Positions 37,537-47,690 are shown, counted from the first letter of the stretch. The stretch: 64,000 nt of DNA from an uncultured Flavobacteriales bacterium (GCA_943788115.1 CALSPA010000005.1:1-64000); one strand, 5' to 3'. Notes: generated by a model from the sequence alone, not told the origin. A program made the numbers and translations.

Positions 37537-38789
37537 ACCTTTTAAAACTCATTTTAATTATTCTTACATTTTTTACTGTTTCAATTCATGCGCAAAGAGA
37601 TGAAGCGTTAGAGATTTTAAATGATTTATGTGCTGATGACATGTATGGTAGGGGTTATGTTAAATTTGGACATATAAAAGCAGCTAAATATATTCAGGAG
37701 TATTACAAAAAAATCAAACTTAAATCTTTTAAAAAAGGGACTTATCTACAACCTTTTAAAATTAAGGCAAATACATTTCCAAATGATTTAGAAGTAACTG
37801 TTAACGGAATAACTCTGATGGAAGGTGAAGATTATATGTTAGATCCAGCATCTGGATCTGCAAATGGAAAGTTCAAATTAGAGATTGTTGATAATAGATC
37901 AATTAATGATTTTATAAGTAAACTGTCATATTCTAAAATTACCAACCTAAAAGGTAGAGCCATTGTATTAAACTCATCAACAACAAATAATGTTGATACA
38001 TTGAAAATTTTCAATGATTTAAAAATAGGCCTGTCTCAATTATATCCTGTTATATGGATAAATAATGATAAATTCACTTGGTCAGTTTCAAAAGATGCTT
38101 CAGAGTTCCCCATTATTGAAATTAGAGATTCAATGCTTCAAAATGCAGACTCTATTTCATTGAAAATAAGCAACCATTTTCTAAACGACATTACAACACA
38201 TAATGTTATTGGGAAAGTAAATGGTAAAAAGAATAAAACAATTATTGTAAGTGCTCATTATGACCATTTGGGAATGATGGGAGAAGCTATATTTCCTGGA
38301 GCAAATGACAATGCTAGTGGAATAGCAATGTTACTTAGTTTAGCTAAATATTATTCAAATAAAACCCCAAAATATAACATGGTTTTCATGGCTTTTGGAG
38401 CAGAAGAAGTAGGTATATTAGGTTCGAAATACTACGTTGAGCATCCGTATTTTGATTTAGATGAAATAAAGTTTGTTGTTAATTTAGATATAATGGGTAC
38501 AGGAGATGAAGGGATTACTGTAGTAAATGGAGTGCAACATAAAAAACAGTTTAAAGAGCTGTCTAAGATAAATCAGGATAAAAATTACCTTGCGAAAATT
38601 AAAATTCGTGGAAGAGCATCAAATAGTGATCATTATTGGTTTTCTCAATTAGGAGTTCCTGCATTTTTTATTTATACGATGGGTGGAATTAAAGCTTATC
38701 ATGATGTATATGATTGTTCAGCTACCCTGCCATTAACAGAGTTTAATGATTTATATCAGCTGTTAATAGATTTTGTTGATACTTTTTAA
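37533..38789 (+). CDS. Secreted M28-family zinc aminopeptidase
   Basis: 418 residues. Signal peptide ~1-20 (LILIILTFFTVSIHAQ), a PA-like insert, then the M28 catalytic domain (~215-418). Zinc ligands: His and Asp in SAHYDHLG, bridging Asp in GANDNASG, Glu pair in FGAEEVG, Asp in NLDIMG, His near the end in IKAYHDVYDC; SDHYWFSQLGVPAF is also typical. Likely trims peptides in the periplasm or outside. Translationally coupled to the preceding hypothetical; its stop shares TTAA at 38786-38789 with the convergent gene. Confidence 0.88.
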   Translation: MNLLKLILIILTFFTVSIHAQRDEALEILNDLCADDMYGRGYVKFGHIKAAKYIQEYYKKIKLKSFKKGTYLQPFKIKANTFPNDLEVTVNGITLMEGEDYMLDPASGSANGKFKLEIVDNRSINDFISKLSYSKITNLKGRAIVLNSSTTNNVDTLKIFNDLKIGLSQLYPVIWINNDKFTWSVSKDASEFPIIEIRDSMLQNADSISLKISNHFLNDITTHNVIGKVNGKKNKTIIVSAHYDHLGMMGEAIFPGANDNASGIAMLLSLAKYYSNKTPKYNMVFMAFGAEEVGILGSKYYVEHPYFDLDEIKFVVNLDIMGTGDEGITVVNGVQHKKQFKELSKINQDKNYLAKIKIRGRASNSDHYWFSQLGVPAFFIYTMGGIKAYHDVYDCSATLPLTEFNDLYQLLIDFVDTF

Positions 38790-39223
38790 AGCAGCTTTTT
38801 TATTGAATTAAAAAGTATCTCATTAGTAATAGAGCATCCGGTTTTTACCATTCTGAATAGCTCCATATCTCTGCTTGGCACATATTCCTTTTTATGATGG
38901 TAAATACTATATTTATTGTTCGAATTTAAATTAGGATTAAATTTTTCAATATCTCCATCTATTCCAATTAACTCAATAGTTTCTTTATCGCATTTAAAAA
39001 GCTTTAAAGATGTTCCAGTTTTGTGTTCAAGAAAATTAATTTTATCTAAAGATTTTTGCCATACTATATCGCTAAAAACATCAATTAATTTTTCTGCCTT
39101 TTCATTTTTTTCCTTTTTGAGTTTAATCCAATAATCGCTATCTATTCCATTAGCTGCTAAAAACTCAATGAATTCTTTTTCCAGCGATTCTAATTCTGAA
39201 AGTGAAAGTCTTGAAAATTTCAT
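38786..39223 (-). CDS. Hypothetical protein (probably DUF6495 family)
   Basis: 145 residues, soluble. Pattern LSLSELESLEKEFIEFLAANGI at the start, AEKLIDVFSDIVWQKSLDKI in the middle and VPSRDMELFRMVKTGCSITN near the end resembles the DUF6495 family of Bacteroidetes; this assignment is from memory. Last gene of a three-gene unit in which each start overlaps the previous stop by 4 nt. Function unknown. Confidence 0.65.
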   Translation of the reverse strand: MKFSRLSLSELESLEKEFIEFLAANGIDSDYWIKLKKEKNEKAEKLIDVFSDIVWQKSLDKINFLEHKTGTSLKLFKCDKETIELIGIDGDIEKFNPNLNSNNKYSIYHHKKEYVPSRDMELFRMVKTGCSITNEILFNSIKKLL

Positions 39224-39453
39224 TCTCCAATTTTATTTGATAGTACAAAATCAATAATCTCTTGAGCTTCTAAAGCTTTTGTTATTTTAAAAAGTTCAAC
39301 ATTAGATGCTTTCATTTTGCGTAGTATAACTTGAAAGGTCTCTTCTGGAATTTCTTTGACATTTAAAGTCATTAAGACGTCATTGAGTAAATGTTCTTGT
39401 TGAGTTGCAATTGCATCTTTAAGTAAAGCTATGGTGTCTTCTTTTGCACTCAT
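39220..39453 (-). CDS. Small hypothetical protein
   Basis: 77 residues, predicted all-helical, no signal peptide or membrane segment, no recognised family. Middle gene of three with ATGA-type 4-nt overlaps on both sides (39220-39223 and 39450-39453), which strongly supports that it is translated and made in step with its neighbours. Function unknown. Confidence 0.6.
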   Translation of the reverse strand: MSAKEDTIALLKDAIATQQEHLLNDVLMTLNVKEIPEETFQVILRKMKASNVELFKITKALEAQEIIDFVLSNKIGE

Positions 39454-40106
39454 AAATGATATTTAATTAAATCTGAAAAACCTTGTTCTCTAATGAAAAG
39501 GTTCAACTCTTTTGTTGTTGGATTTGCAATATATGTTTTCATGTTGTTTTGTTCAACTTCTTTAAGGTTTTTGATTTTTTTAAGTAAACTAAAAACCTCT
39601 ATATGGTCTATTTCTTTAAACATTAAAGTGTCTTTTTGGATAGATAATAGAGTTGTGCTAAAAAAGCCTTTTTCATTTTTGCTGTTTAAGAAGTAATTGC
39701 CTTGTTGTTGCTTTAAAATGTGATTAGAGTCTGGTTTAAATAACAAATCTTGTTGTATAAGAACAGCATAAATAGTATCCTCAATTATTTTAAAAGGGAT
39801 TCCTCTGCTGGGTTGAATTCCATGAACAAGAGAGTTTTCGATACTAATCGATTTATTTTTTTTCAACTCCTCTTCTGAAATGATAAAAAGAATTCCAAAC
39901 TCTGTATAGATGCTGTCTTTTTCAATAATGACTCTTACTAAAGAGTCGTTATCTTTATAATAAGAGCCTAAAAAAGAATCTTGAATTTCAAATATTGATG
40001 TAGCGTTAGATGGTTGAGAGTTCTCAAAATAGAATGAGGAAAAATCTTCTTGACCGTAAAAACTATACGTAATTAAAATAGATATTGTAAATAGAAGTTT
40101 ATGCAT
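39450..40106 (-). CDS. Hypothetical secreted protein
   Basis: 218 residues. Signal peptide ~1-19 (MHKLLFTISILITYSFYGQ), then a beta-rich region with repeats of the form D(S/T)(I/L)Y in which short strands alternate with charged turns; no named domain recognised. No T9SS signal at the C-terminus, so likely periplasmic. First gene of the overlapping three-gene unit, divergent from recJ with about 60 nt between. Confidence 0.6.
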   Translation of the reverse strand: MHKLLFTISILITYSFYGQEDFSSFYFENSQPSNATSIFEIQDSFLGSYYKDNDSLVRVIIEKDSIYTEFGILFIISEEELKKNKSISIENSLVHGIQPSRGIPFKIIEDTIYAVLIQQDLLFKPDSNHILKQQQGNYFLNSKNEKGFFSTTLLSIQKDTLMFKEIDHIEVFSLLKKIKNLKEVEQNNMKTYIANPTTKELNLFIREQGFSDLIKYHL

Positions 40107-40167
40107 TAAGGTAAAAATAAAAAGAAAACATGTAGTTCAGTAAAATAGATAACTATAACTTTAACGA

Positions 40168-41898
40168 ATGCAATCGAAAATGAAAAAATGGGAACTAAAT
40201 AATGAAATTAGTCCTCTTACTCCAATATTGGAAGATGAGTTGAAAATACCTCCTGTTTTTGCAAATATTTTGGCTCAAAGAGGGATCTCAAATTTCGAAG
40301 AAGCAAAACAATTTTTCAGACCATCTTTTTCAGATCTTCTTGACCCTTTTTCAATGTTGGGTATGAAAAAAGCTGTGGATAGAGTTCTGCAAGCAAAAAT
40401 CCAAAATGAAAAAGTGCTGGTTTACGGAGATTATGATGTTGACGGGACTTGTTCAGTTACTTTAATGTATCTTTTTTTAAAAGAAATTGAAATTGATGTT
40501 AGCTTTTACCAACCAGACAGGTATAAAGAAGGGTATGGTATTTCAATGCAGAGTGTAGAATGGGCGAAAAAGAACAATGTTGACTTAGTCATAGCTCTTG
40601 ATTGTGGTGTTAAAGCAATAGAGCAAGCTAATCAGTTTAAAAACTACAGCATTGATTTAATTATTTGCGATCATCATTTACCAGGAAATATTCTTCCATT
40701 TTCTGTAGCAATGCTAAACCCGAAACAGGAAAATTGTTCTTACTCATTTAAAGATCTGTGTGGGTGTGGAATAGGGTTTAAACTAATACATGCAATTTCA
40801 TTTGAATTAAAATTAGACTCGGATTTGATTTTAGAATATTTAGACTTAGTTGCCATTGCTACGGCTGCAGATATAGTCCCTATGGTTGATGAGAATAGAG
40901 TCTTAGTAAAATTAGGTCTGCAGAAAATTAATGAAACACCAAGGATAGGGATAAAATCACTCATTGAGTTTTCTAAAAGAAAAGGTTTAATTGAGAGTTC
41001 AGATTTAGTTTTTGCAATTTCTCCTAGAATTAATGCTGCTGGTAGGTTGGGGCATGCTTCAATGGCTGTAGAACTTCTTTCATCAAAGACTTCAAAAGAA
41101 GCACAAAAATGGGCTCAGCTTATTGAGGATTTAAATATGGAAAGAAGAGAAATAGATAAGAAAACTACTGAAGAAGCATTGATTTTACTTGCCAATGATA
41201 AAAATAAATTTACTTCTGTAGTATGTTCTGACAATTGGCACAAAGGGGTTGTAGGTATTGTTGCTTCTCGATTAATAGAAACATATTATCGACCTACAGT
41301 GGTTTTGTGTAATGACGGAGATTTTATTACTGGTTCTGTTCGGTCTGTTAAAGGGTTTGATGTACATGCGGTTTTAGTAAATATTGGTGATATTTTTGAG
41401 CGTTTTGGAGGGCATAAATATGCTGCTGGAGTTACTCTTTTGCCAGAAAAATTAGAAGAATTTAAGACGAGGTTTGAGAATGAAGTTAAAGCATTAATAA
41501 CTGAAGACCTTTTGGTAGAAAAAATAAAGATTGATGCTGTTCTTAACCCAATGGATTTAGTGAGAGATAAAAAAAGCACCCCTTTTCCTAAGCTTTTTAG
41601 ATTGGTAGATCAGTTGGCTCCTTTTGGTCCAGGAAACATGCGCCCAGTTTTTAAAATCAAAAACATGATTAACGCTGGTTATACGAAGGTGGTTGGAGAA
41701 ACACATTTAAAAATAAATGTAAAACAAGATGGGGGTAATGTTACTTTAGACGGTATTGGTTTTGGGTTAGTACATTTAAAGCATCTATTAAATGATGATA
41801 AACTTGGTGTTGACATTGCTTTTTCTCTAGAAAAGAATGAATATAATGGAAATGTAAAAATTCAGCTTAGAGTTAGAGATATGAAGCATTCAATCTAG
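40168..41898 (+). CDS. recJ: Single-stranded-DNA-specific exonuclease RecJ
   Basis: 576 residues, standard length. DHH phosphoesterase motifs: VYGDYDVDGTCS (I), ALDCGVKA (II), CDHHLPG (III), AIATAADIVPM (IV), then the DHHA1 domain with SPRINAAGRLGHASMA and RFGGHKYAAGVTL, and a C-terminal OB domain. Degrades single-stranded DNA 5' to 3' in recombination and repair. An ATG four codons in (40180) is an alternative start. Confidence 0.95.
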   Translation: MQSKMKKWELNNEISPLTPILEDELKIPPVFANILAQRGISNFEEAKQFFRPSFSDLLDPFSMLGMKKAVDRVLQAKIQNEKVLVYGDYDVDGTCSVTLMYLFLKEIEIDVSFYQPDRYKEGYGISMQSVEWAKKNNVDLVIALDCGVKAIEQANQFKNYSIDLIICDHHLPGNILPFSVAMLNPKQENCSYSFKDLCGCGIGFKLIHAISFELKLDSDLILEYLDLVAIATAADIVPMVDENRVLVKLGLQKINETPRIGIKSLIEFSKRKGLIESSDLVFAISPRINAAGRLGHASMAVELLSSKTSKEAQKWAQLIEDLNMERREIDKKTTEEALILLANDKNKFTSVVCSDNWHKGVVGIVASRLIETYYRPTVVLCNDGDFITGSVRSVKGFDVHAVLVNIGDIFERFGGHKYAAGVTLLPEKLEEFKTRFENEVKALITEDLLVEKIKIDAVLNPMDLVRDKKSTPFPKLFRLVDQLAPFGPGNMRPVFKIKNMINAGYTKVVGETHLKINVKQDGGNVTLDGIGFGLVHLKHLLNDDKLGVDIAFSLEKNEYNGNVKIQLRVRDMKHSI

Positions 41899-42106
41899 CT
41901 TTAATTTTATCCATTTATATTATGTTTTGTGCCGTTAAATAAATAGCACTATCCATTAAGAACAAAAAACAAGAATCTTTGTTTATTGAAAGTAAATTAG
42001 TGTAAGATTTCATCACTATTTTGATGTGTTTCATCCCAAACTTATAAAATAGGGTTGAATTTGCATTTTAGTTTAGAAATTTAATTCATTAATAAAAATT
42101 GAACCC

Positions 42107-43036
42107 ATGAATAAATATTTAATCCATTTCGTAAGCATCTTTATATTGTTTTCTTCAATAATTAAAAGTGGATATTCACAACAATCCTTTTATTATTCTT
42201 CTCAACCAAGTTCCGTTGATGGCAAGGATACATTTGTAAGAGATTTGAATCCAGATTTTAATTATAGCTATTCTCAGGATAATACCATTCTTGCTTGGAC
42301 CTATTCTGGAGCGCCTATGATAACTAGAGTGCTTATAGATTTTGATCTAGCAGCAATTCCACCAGGGTCGACAATATTAAATGCACATTTGTTCTTGTAT
42401 AACAACCCAAATGCGGCTTCTACTAGTGGGCAGCACATGCAATTGTCTGGATCAAACGAGTTAGTCGTTAGTAGAATTAACTCCGCTTGGGATGATCAGT
42501 TGGTCACATGGAATAACCAACCTTCAATCTCTACAAACAATCAGATTCAAACACCTGCTAGCTCTTCAGCTTATCAAGATTATGTTTTTGATGTTAGTAC
42601 TCTAGTTCAAGAGATGGTTGACAACCCTACAAATAGCCATGGATTTATGTTAGCTCTCCAAACAGAAATACTTTACAGAAGTGTAATATTTGGTTCTAGC
42701 GAATGTGTAGACCCAAACAATAGACCAAAATTAGAAATTGAATTCTTGAGACCAACAAATAGTGACCCATTAAGTTCACTAGAAAATCAACTTTCTGCAG
42801 ACCAATTTAATATATACCCTAACCCTGCAAGCGACATTATTTACATAGAAAACAACAGCTCGACCAATCAAATTAAGATTTCTATTTTAGATGTTCAAGG
42901 AAAAGAAGTTTTCAATAATTCATATAATTCAGGTGAAATTATCACTGTGAATATGGCTAATTTGAATAAAGGAATTTACTTAGTTAAAGTAGAAAATGGA
43001 AACTCTTTAATATTTAAAAAAGTAATAAAAAACTAA
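42107..43036 (+). CDS. DNRLRE-domain secreted protein with T9SS type A sorting signal
   Basis: 309 residues. Signal peptide ~1-24 (IFILFSSIIKSGYSQ). A DNRLRE beta-sandwich (~30-215) is marked by KDTFVRD, RVLIDFDLAAIPPGSTI, INSAWDDQLVTWNNQP, VFDVSTLVQEMVDNP and RPKLEIEF. The last ~75 residues are a type A T9SS signal (FNIYPNPASDIIYIEN ... GIYLVKVENGNSLIFKKV). First of three tandem T9SS cargo genes with gaps of 3-4 nt. It probably ends on the cell surface; ligand unknown. Confidence 0.88.
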   Translation: MNKYLIHFVSIFILFSSIIKSGYSQQSFYYSSQPSSVDGKDTFVRDLNPDFNYSYSQDNTILAWTYSGAPMITRVLIDFDLAAIPPGSTILNAHLFLYNNPNAASTSGQHMQLSGSNELVVSRINSAWDDQLVTWNNQPSISTNNQIQTPASSSAYQDYVFDVSTLVQEMVDNPTNSHGFMLALQTEILYRSVIFGSSECVDPNNRPKLEIEFLRPTNSDPLSSLENQLSADQFNIYPNPASDIIYIENNSSTNQIKISILDVQGKEVFNNSYNSGEIITVNMANLNKGIYLVKVENGNSLIFKKVIKN

Positions 43037-43039
43037 AAA

Positions 43040-44761
43040 ATGAATAAACTTTTAACTCCTATTTTTACTTTATTAATTTCGTTTTCTATTGCACAAAATA
43101 GTGCAGTTAATATTACTAGAATTGAAGGGAAAGGTAATGCTGGTAATGAATTGGAATTAACAGAGCCTAGTGTCCAATCGTTATTTATAAATAATTCCAG
43201 CTATATTGAGCAACCTGATTATAAAGGCGATTACGCTCCAATCTTGGTTGAAGTAGATGATCCTAGTGCTCTTGTTTATGGAGTTTATACTGTCAAAATT
43301 ATCCCTAACACTATTTTAGGCGGTTCAGCTCAATGGGTTGGCGATGATTCAAGCTGGAAAATGTACTTAAATGGAGTTGGAGATACCGTTTACTCAGACT
43401 CTACTTTAGGAGTGTCAAATACACAAATAATTCCTCAATGGGGTCTGTCGGTAACTGTTGGACATCAAGCTATAAATTCAATAGGTGGTAATGGTTATTT
43501 TACTGAACCAATTCTTTCAGAAATGATTTATGAAAACAATGCTAATCCATGGCTTTCAGGTGTTGTAGATACTGAGTATCAAATGCCAACTAATTGGCTT
43601 AGAGCAGGTCTAGCAGAAATACAATGTGATGTTACGACTTACCCAAACATTTGTGATGACCCTTGTATCTACAACGACTACATGGGTGTTGATGACACTC
43701 AAGAATATAAAGCGGCAATTCAAGATCCTTGGGGGCCTTATCGCTTGGTTTCCTCAGGAAATTGTAATCATGAGCCTGTTGCAAGTAATTTGGTTTCTAG
43801 TATAGGTGTGTCAGACTTAAAATATTTAATGTCTGTTGATGTTGTTTTTACAGATGATACTTCTAAATGGACAAGATGTCCGGTACTGGAAACTCAAGAC
43901 AACCCAGCTTTGTCTTGGGATGGAAACACCTCAAAACAGGGGGTTAAATTAAAACCTTCTGTAGATAAAATGGGTAATCCAGCTGCTAATCCAATAGGTC
44001 CTTCATCTACTAATTCAATGGATGCGAATTATATTTCTAGCACTGGAATGGGTTGGTTTCCAGGATATGCATTAGATGTTAATACAGGGACTAGATTAAA
44101 CATTGCTTTTGGAGAAGATAGTAATTTAGGAAATGACAATGGTAATGACATGATGTTTAATCCTACATCTAATTTTTACGATTCCAACAATGAAGCAGTT
44201 TTTGGTGGTAAGCACTATGTGTATGTTTTTAGAGATGCGGGATGTTTGCCAAATTCTATAGACAATGGTTCTATGCCGGCTTACGATGCCGGACAGTTTT
44301 ACATGGATAACTTTACTAGTACTGGTCAGTTATATAGGATGTGGCGATCTTGTTCATGGGTAGGAACACCTATGTTAGAAAGTGGAGAGCAGTGGTTGTC
44401 TTCTAAAGCAAAATTAAGGCTAAGGGTTAAAACACCTATGCAGCATTATTCTTGCAATATTCCCAATTTAATGAACAATGGTTTTCCTACTTATGGGTTA
44501 ACTATCGATGCAAATACAGGTGTTCCAGCTAATAAAGATGTTGGTGGAATTAAGATTTATCCAAATCCTGCTTCAAATGTTTTATTTATAGAAAGTTTAA
44601 CTAATAGTTTAAAGTATAACATTTTTGATTTAAGCGGAAGATTAATTTATGGTGGAGTACTTACTGGATCATTAGACCAATTAGATATTTCTCATTATAA
44701 AAAAGGCATTTACATTTTATATTTTGAAGGCAATAAAGCAATAAAATTTATTAAAAAATAA
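43040..44761 (+). CDS. Secreted protein of unknown function with T9SS type A sorting signal
   Basis: 573 residues. Signal peptide ~1-18 (LLTPIFTLLISFSIAQ). The large middle part is Trp/Asp/Asn-rich and has no domain I recognise; it includes a Cys-rich stretch near residue 205 (TYPNICDDPCIY) and DAGQFYMDNF. The C-terminal ~75 residues form a T9SS signal (IKIYPNPASNVLFIES ... YILYFEGNKAIKFIKK). Starts 3 nt after the DNRLRE gene and ends 4 nt before the next cargo gene, so all three should be expressed together. Confidence 0.75.
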   Translation: MNKLLTPIFTLLISFSIAQNSAVNITRIEGKGNAGNELELTEPSVQSLFINNSSYIEQPDYKGDYAPILVEVDDPSALVYGVYTVKIIPNTILGGSAQWVGDDSSWKMYLNGVGDTVYSDSTLGVSNTQIIPQWGLSVTVGHQAINSIGGNGYFTEPILSEMIYENNANPWLSGVVDTEYQMPTNWLRAGLAEIQCDVTTYPNICDDPCIYNDYMGVDDTQEYKAAIQDPWGPYRLVSSGNCNHEPVASNLVSSIGVSDLKYLMSVDVVFTDDTSKWTRCPVLETQDNPALSWDGNTSKQGVKLKPSVDKMGNPAANPIGPSSTNSMDANYISSTGMGWFPGYALDVNTGTRLNIAFGEDSNLGNDNGNDMMFNPTSNFYDSNNEAVFGGKHYVYVFRDAGCLPNSIDNGSMPAYDAGQFYMDNFTSTGQLYRMWRSCSWVGTPMLESGEQWLSSKAKLRLRVKTPMQHYSCNIPNLMNNGFPTYGLTIDANTGVPANKDVGGIKIYPNPASNVLFIESLTNSLKYNIFDLSGRLIYGGVLTGSLDQLDISHYKKGIYILYFEGNKAIKFIKK

Positions 44762-44765
44762 AACC

Positions 44766-46538
44766 ATGAAAAACTTACTTACTATAATTGGATTTTGCTT
44801 TTGCTTTGGTTTGTCAGCACAATCTTATGTGTTTGATTATTTAAATGTGAATAATATAAACGCACGATTTCAATCCACTGGGTTTATGTTTAGTAACCCT
44901 TCAACAAACAACGCTTCCTATGAATATATTCAAGGAAGTGGTAAACATACCATTTATGCTGGTAACATTTGGATTTCTGGTCTTGACGCTAACAATCAAT
45001 TGCGAGTAGCAGCTAATATGTTTTTCCCCCAAGGAGAGTTTTATCCTGGGCCAGTAGGTAGTGCAACAACATATGCCACGTCACATTTCGATTATAATTT
45101 TGTTTGGAAGATAACTAAACAAGAAATAGATGATTTTATAGCTTGGTATAGTTGTGGTTTAAATCCAAATTGCGTACAAAATTCGAGCTATGCGGTTCCC
45201 AATGTAATTCAAAATTGGCCAGGTAATGGAGATGTTTCTCTTGGACAGAGCCCAATAATAGCCCCTTTTATAGATCATAACTCTGATGGTATTTACAATC
45301 CAATTGACGGGGATTACCCTTGTGTAAAAGGAGATATGGCACTTTTTACTGTTTATAATGATGATTATGCCCATCTTAATTCTGGCGGAGATTCTTTAAG
45401 AATGGAAATTAGAGCCATGCATTATGGGTACAATAGTGCAGATTCTGCCTTAGCAAACACAATTTTTTCTGAATACACACTAATTAATTTCTCAAACGAA
45501 ACATATTCCGATTTTAATGTTGGCATTTGGTTAGATCCAGATATTGGCTGCTCAGAAGATGATTATGTTGGTTGCGATGTGCAGAGAAGTTTAAGCTATG
45601 CTTATAATGCCGACCTTGCAGATAATAATGGTTGTAACGGAGGGATTGGATTTGGATATCATCCACCTGCTCAAGGTTTGGTTGTGCTGGCAGGACCTTT
45701 ACAAGATGCCGATAATCTAGATAATTCTTTTGGTATTTCAGGCGGTGAATCTATAAATGGTTGTGGATATGGAGATGGAATTATAGATAATGAAAGGGTA
45801 GGTATGAGTAGCTTTATTGGTTATGATAGAACACTTCCTTCTAATACTTTTGGAAGTCCAACTTCGCCATTAGATTTTTACAATTATATGAATGGAGTTT
45901 GGAGAGATGGCACTCATTTAGTTTATGGTGGATTCGGTCATTCAAGTACTGCTGGGGCTACAACTATAGAAACTAATTATATGTTTCCAGGTTCTTCTGA
46001 TAACAACTACTTTTTTGGTACAGATGGAGTTGACCCTGGATTTGATTGGTCTGAAGAAACACCTGGGTTAGGAACTGCAAATCTAAAAGGTGATAGAAGG
46101 ACATCAACAAACATGGGCCCTTTTACCATGCAGCCAAATGATGTGCAGCAATTTACTGTAGCTCATATTACTGCCAGAGATTATGTAGACAGTTCCAATT
46201 TAGCTTCTGTATCATTACTAAAATCTTATACAGACGATATTCGTAATTTTTATGCTTGTGAGATTACAAATAACTGTGTAAGTCAAATTTCTTCCATTAA
46301 TAATTACGATAATATTCAATTGAGTATTTATCCTAATCCAGCTACTGGAATAGTAAATGTTTCAGCTGAGTATAAACTAGAAGCATTAACTATATTTTCT
46401 ATAACAGGACAACAGTTAATCTATAAAGTAAATACAGATAATTCTATAGATTTTTCTCAACTACCAAAAGGAGTTTACCTCTTAAAAGTAGAGTTTGAAA
46501 ATGGAAAATCAGTAACTAAAAGCGTGGTTAAAAATTAG
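44766..46538 (+). CDS. Secreted protein of a widespread Bacteroidetes family with T9SS type A signal
   Basis: 590 residues. Signal peptide ~1-19 (IGFCFCFGLSAQ). The opening of the mature protein (LNVNNINARFQSTG ... GSGKHTIYAGNIWISGLD) recurs in many T9SS-exported proteins of unknown role in Bacteroidetes. The C-terminus is a T9SS signal (IYPNPATGIVNV ... GVYLLKVEFENGKSVTKSVVKN). Third in the tandem set. Function unknown. Confidence 0.8.
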   Translation: MKNLLTIIGFCFCFGLSAQSYVFDYLNVNNINARFQSTGFMFSNPSTNNASYEYIQGSGKHTIYAGNIWISGLDANNQLRVAANMFFPQGEFYPGPVGSATTYATSHFDYNFVWKITKQEIDDFIAWYSCGLNPNCVQNSSYAVPNVIQNWPGNGDVSLGQSPIIAPFIDHNSDGIYNPIDGDYPCVKGDMALFTVYNDDYAHLNSGGDSLRMEIRAMHYGYNSADSALANTIFSEYTLINFSNETYSDFNVGIWLDPDIGCSEDDYVGCDVQRSLSYAYNADLADNNGCNGGIGFGYHPPAQGLVVLAGPLQDADNLDNSFGISGGESINGCGYGDGIIDNERVGMSSFIGYDRTLPSNTFGSPTSPLDFYNYMNGVWRDGTHLVYGGFGHSSTAGATTIETNYMFPGSSDNNYFFGTDGVDPGFDWSEETPGLGTANLKGDRRTSTNMGPFTMQPNDVQQFTVAHITARDYVDSSNLASVSLLKSYTDDIRNFYACEITNNCVSQISSINNYDNIQLSIYPNPATGIVNVSAEYKLEALTIFSITGQQLIYKVNTDNSIDFSQLPKGVYLLKVEFENGKSVTKSVVKN

Positions 46539-46550
46539 TAGGAACTACTC

Positions 46551-47690
46551 TTATTTTTTGGTGTCATTTGTTGAATTATCGATGCTTTCTTCTTCGCTTT
46601 TTGATCTTTCATCCATTAAATGAATGTCTCTTTGAGGGAAAGGGATTTTAATTCCATTTTCTCTAAATCGTTGATCAATAACATAACGGATGTCACTTTT
46701 AATATTTAAAATCTCCCAAGTTCTTTTTACCCAGAAATAGACTCTAAAGTTAAGCGCATAGTCCCCAAAATCATCAAACAAAACTATGATGTTTCTCGAT
46801 TTTTCAACAAGTGGATGTTGCAAGGCACATTCGTAAAGAATTTCTTTTAATTTTTTAGTGTCTGTACCATAAGCAACAGAGATTTTAACATGAAAACGAG
46901 TTGCTTTATCGCTAATTGTAAGATTGGTAACATTATCCTTGGTGAGTCTAGAATTAGGAACAATTACAAATTTGCCATCTAATGTTTTCAATTGAGAGGT
47001 TCGAATATATATATTCTGAACTTTTGCAATTTCATCTTCTGAAAGCTCTACAATGTCTCCTACTTTAATACTACCGTCAAATAGTAAGATTATTCCAGAA
47101 AACATATCGCCAAGTACAGATTGTAGACCAAGACCAATACCTACAAATAACGCAGTAGAACCATAAATTAATAAAGTAATATCAACTCCTAATCCTTGAA
47201 TGGAAATAGTTATTGCTATGGTATAAACAAAGTATTTAGTAAGCTGAATAAAAGTATAACGTCTGCCTTCATCTATCCATGCTCTTGTTTTTGTAGAACG
47301 GTGAATGAAAATTCTAAAAAGAGCAACGATTAAACGAGCAATTACAAAAACAATTAAGATAAATAAGATACTAGAAAAGGTAAAGGGAACTGGTGTTTCA
47401 GATGTTCCAAGGTTAAAAAGCTCTGTGTTTAAAATGCCTTTGAAAGAGAAATCTGAGTGGCCATAAGAAAGTGCTTTTATTCCAAATATGAAAAAGAGTA
47501 GAAAAAGAACTTGTTTAAGCAGTGTTTTTAATTTTTTCTCTTTAGCAGGTAAAAGCCAATCTTTTCTTTTTAAAAAAGGTTCTAGTTTACGATTAAGCCA
47601 CCTTCTAATAACTACCCAGCAAACCAAGACAATGGCAACTAAAATATAATTGATTTCATTAATTTCACCTATGTAGTCGATCAATTTCAT
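46551..47690 (-). CDS. MscS-family mechanosensitive channel
   Basis: 379 residues. Two or three N-terminal membrane segments, then the pore helix and MscS beta domain: LTLLIYGSTALFVGIGLGLQSVLGDMFSGIIL, followed by DGSIKVGDIVEL and VPNSRLTKDNVTNL. The C-terminal alpha-beta domain ends in RENGIKIPFPQRDIHL, typical of the family. Such channels release solutes on osmotic downshift. Its start overlaps the dnaG stop by 4 nt. Confidence 0.9.
   Translation of the reverse strand: MKLIDYIGEINEINYILVAIVLVCWVVIRRWLNRKLEPFLKRKDWLLPAKEKKLKTLLKQVLFLLFFIFGIKALSYGHSDFSFKGILNTELFNLGTSETPVPFTFSSILFILIVFVIARLIVALFRIFIHRSTKTRAWIDEGRRYTFIQLTKYFVYTIAITISIQGLGVDITLLIYGSTALFVGIGLGLQSVLGDMFSGIILLFDGSIKVGDIVELSEDEIAKVQNIYIRTSQLKTLDGKFVIVPNSRLTKDNVTNLTISDKATRFHVKISVAYGTDTKKLKEILYECALQHPLVEKSRNIIVLFDDFGDYALNFRVYFWVKRTWEILNIKSDIRYVIDQRFRENGIKIPFPQRDIHLMDERSKSEEESIDNSTNDTKK

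Noticed and set aside
41899..42106. 208-nt gap between recJ and the DNRLRE gene, checked for ncRNA or tRNA
   Set aside because: Only AT-rich sequence with small weak inverted repeats; no tRNA-like cloverleaf or clear promoter boxes seen.
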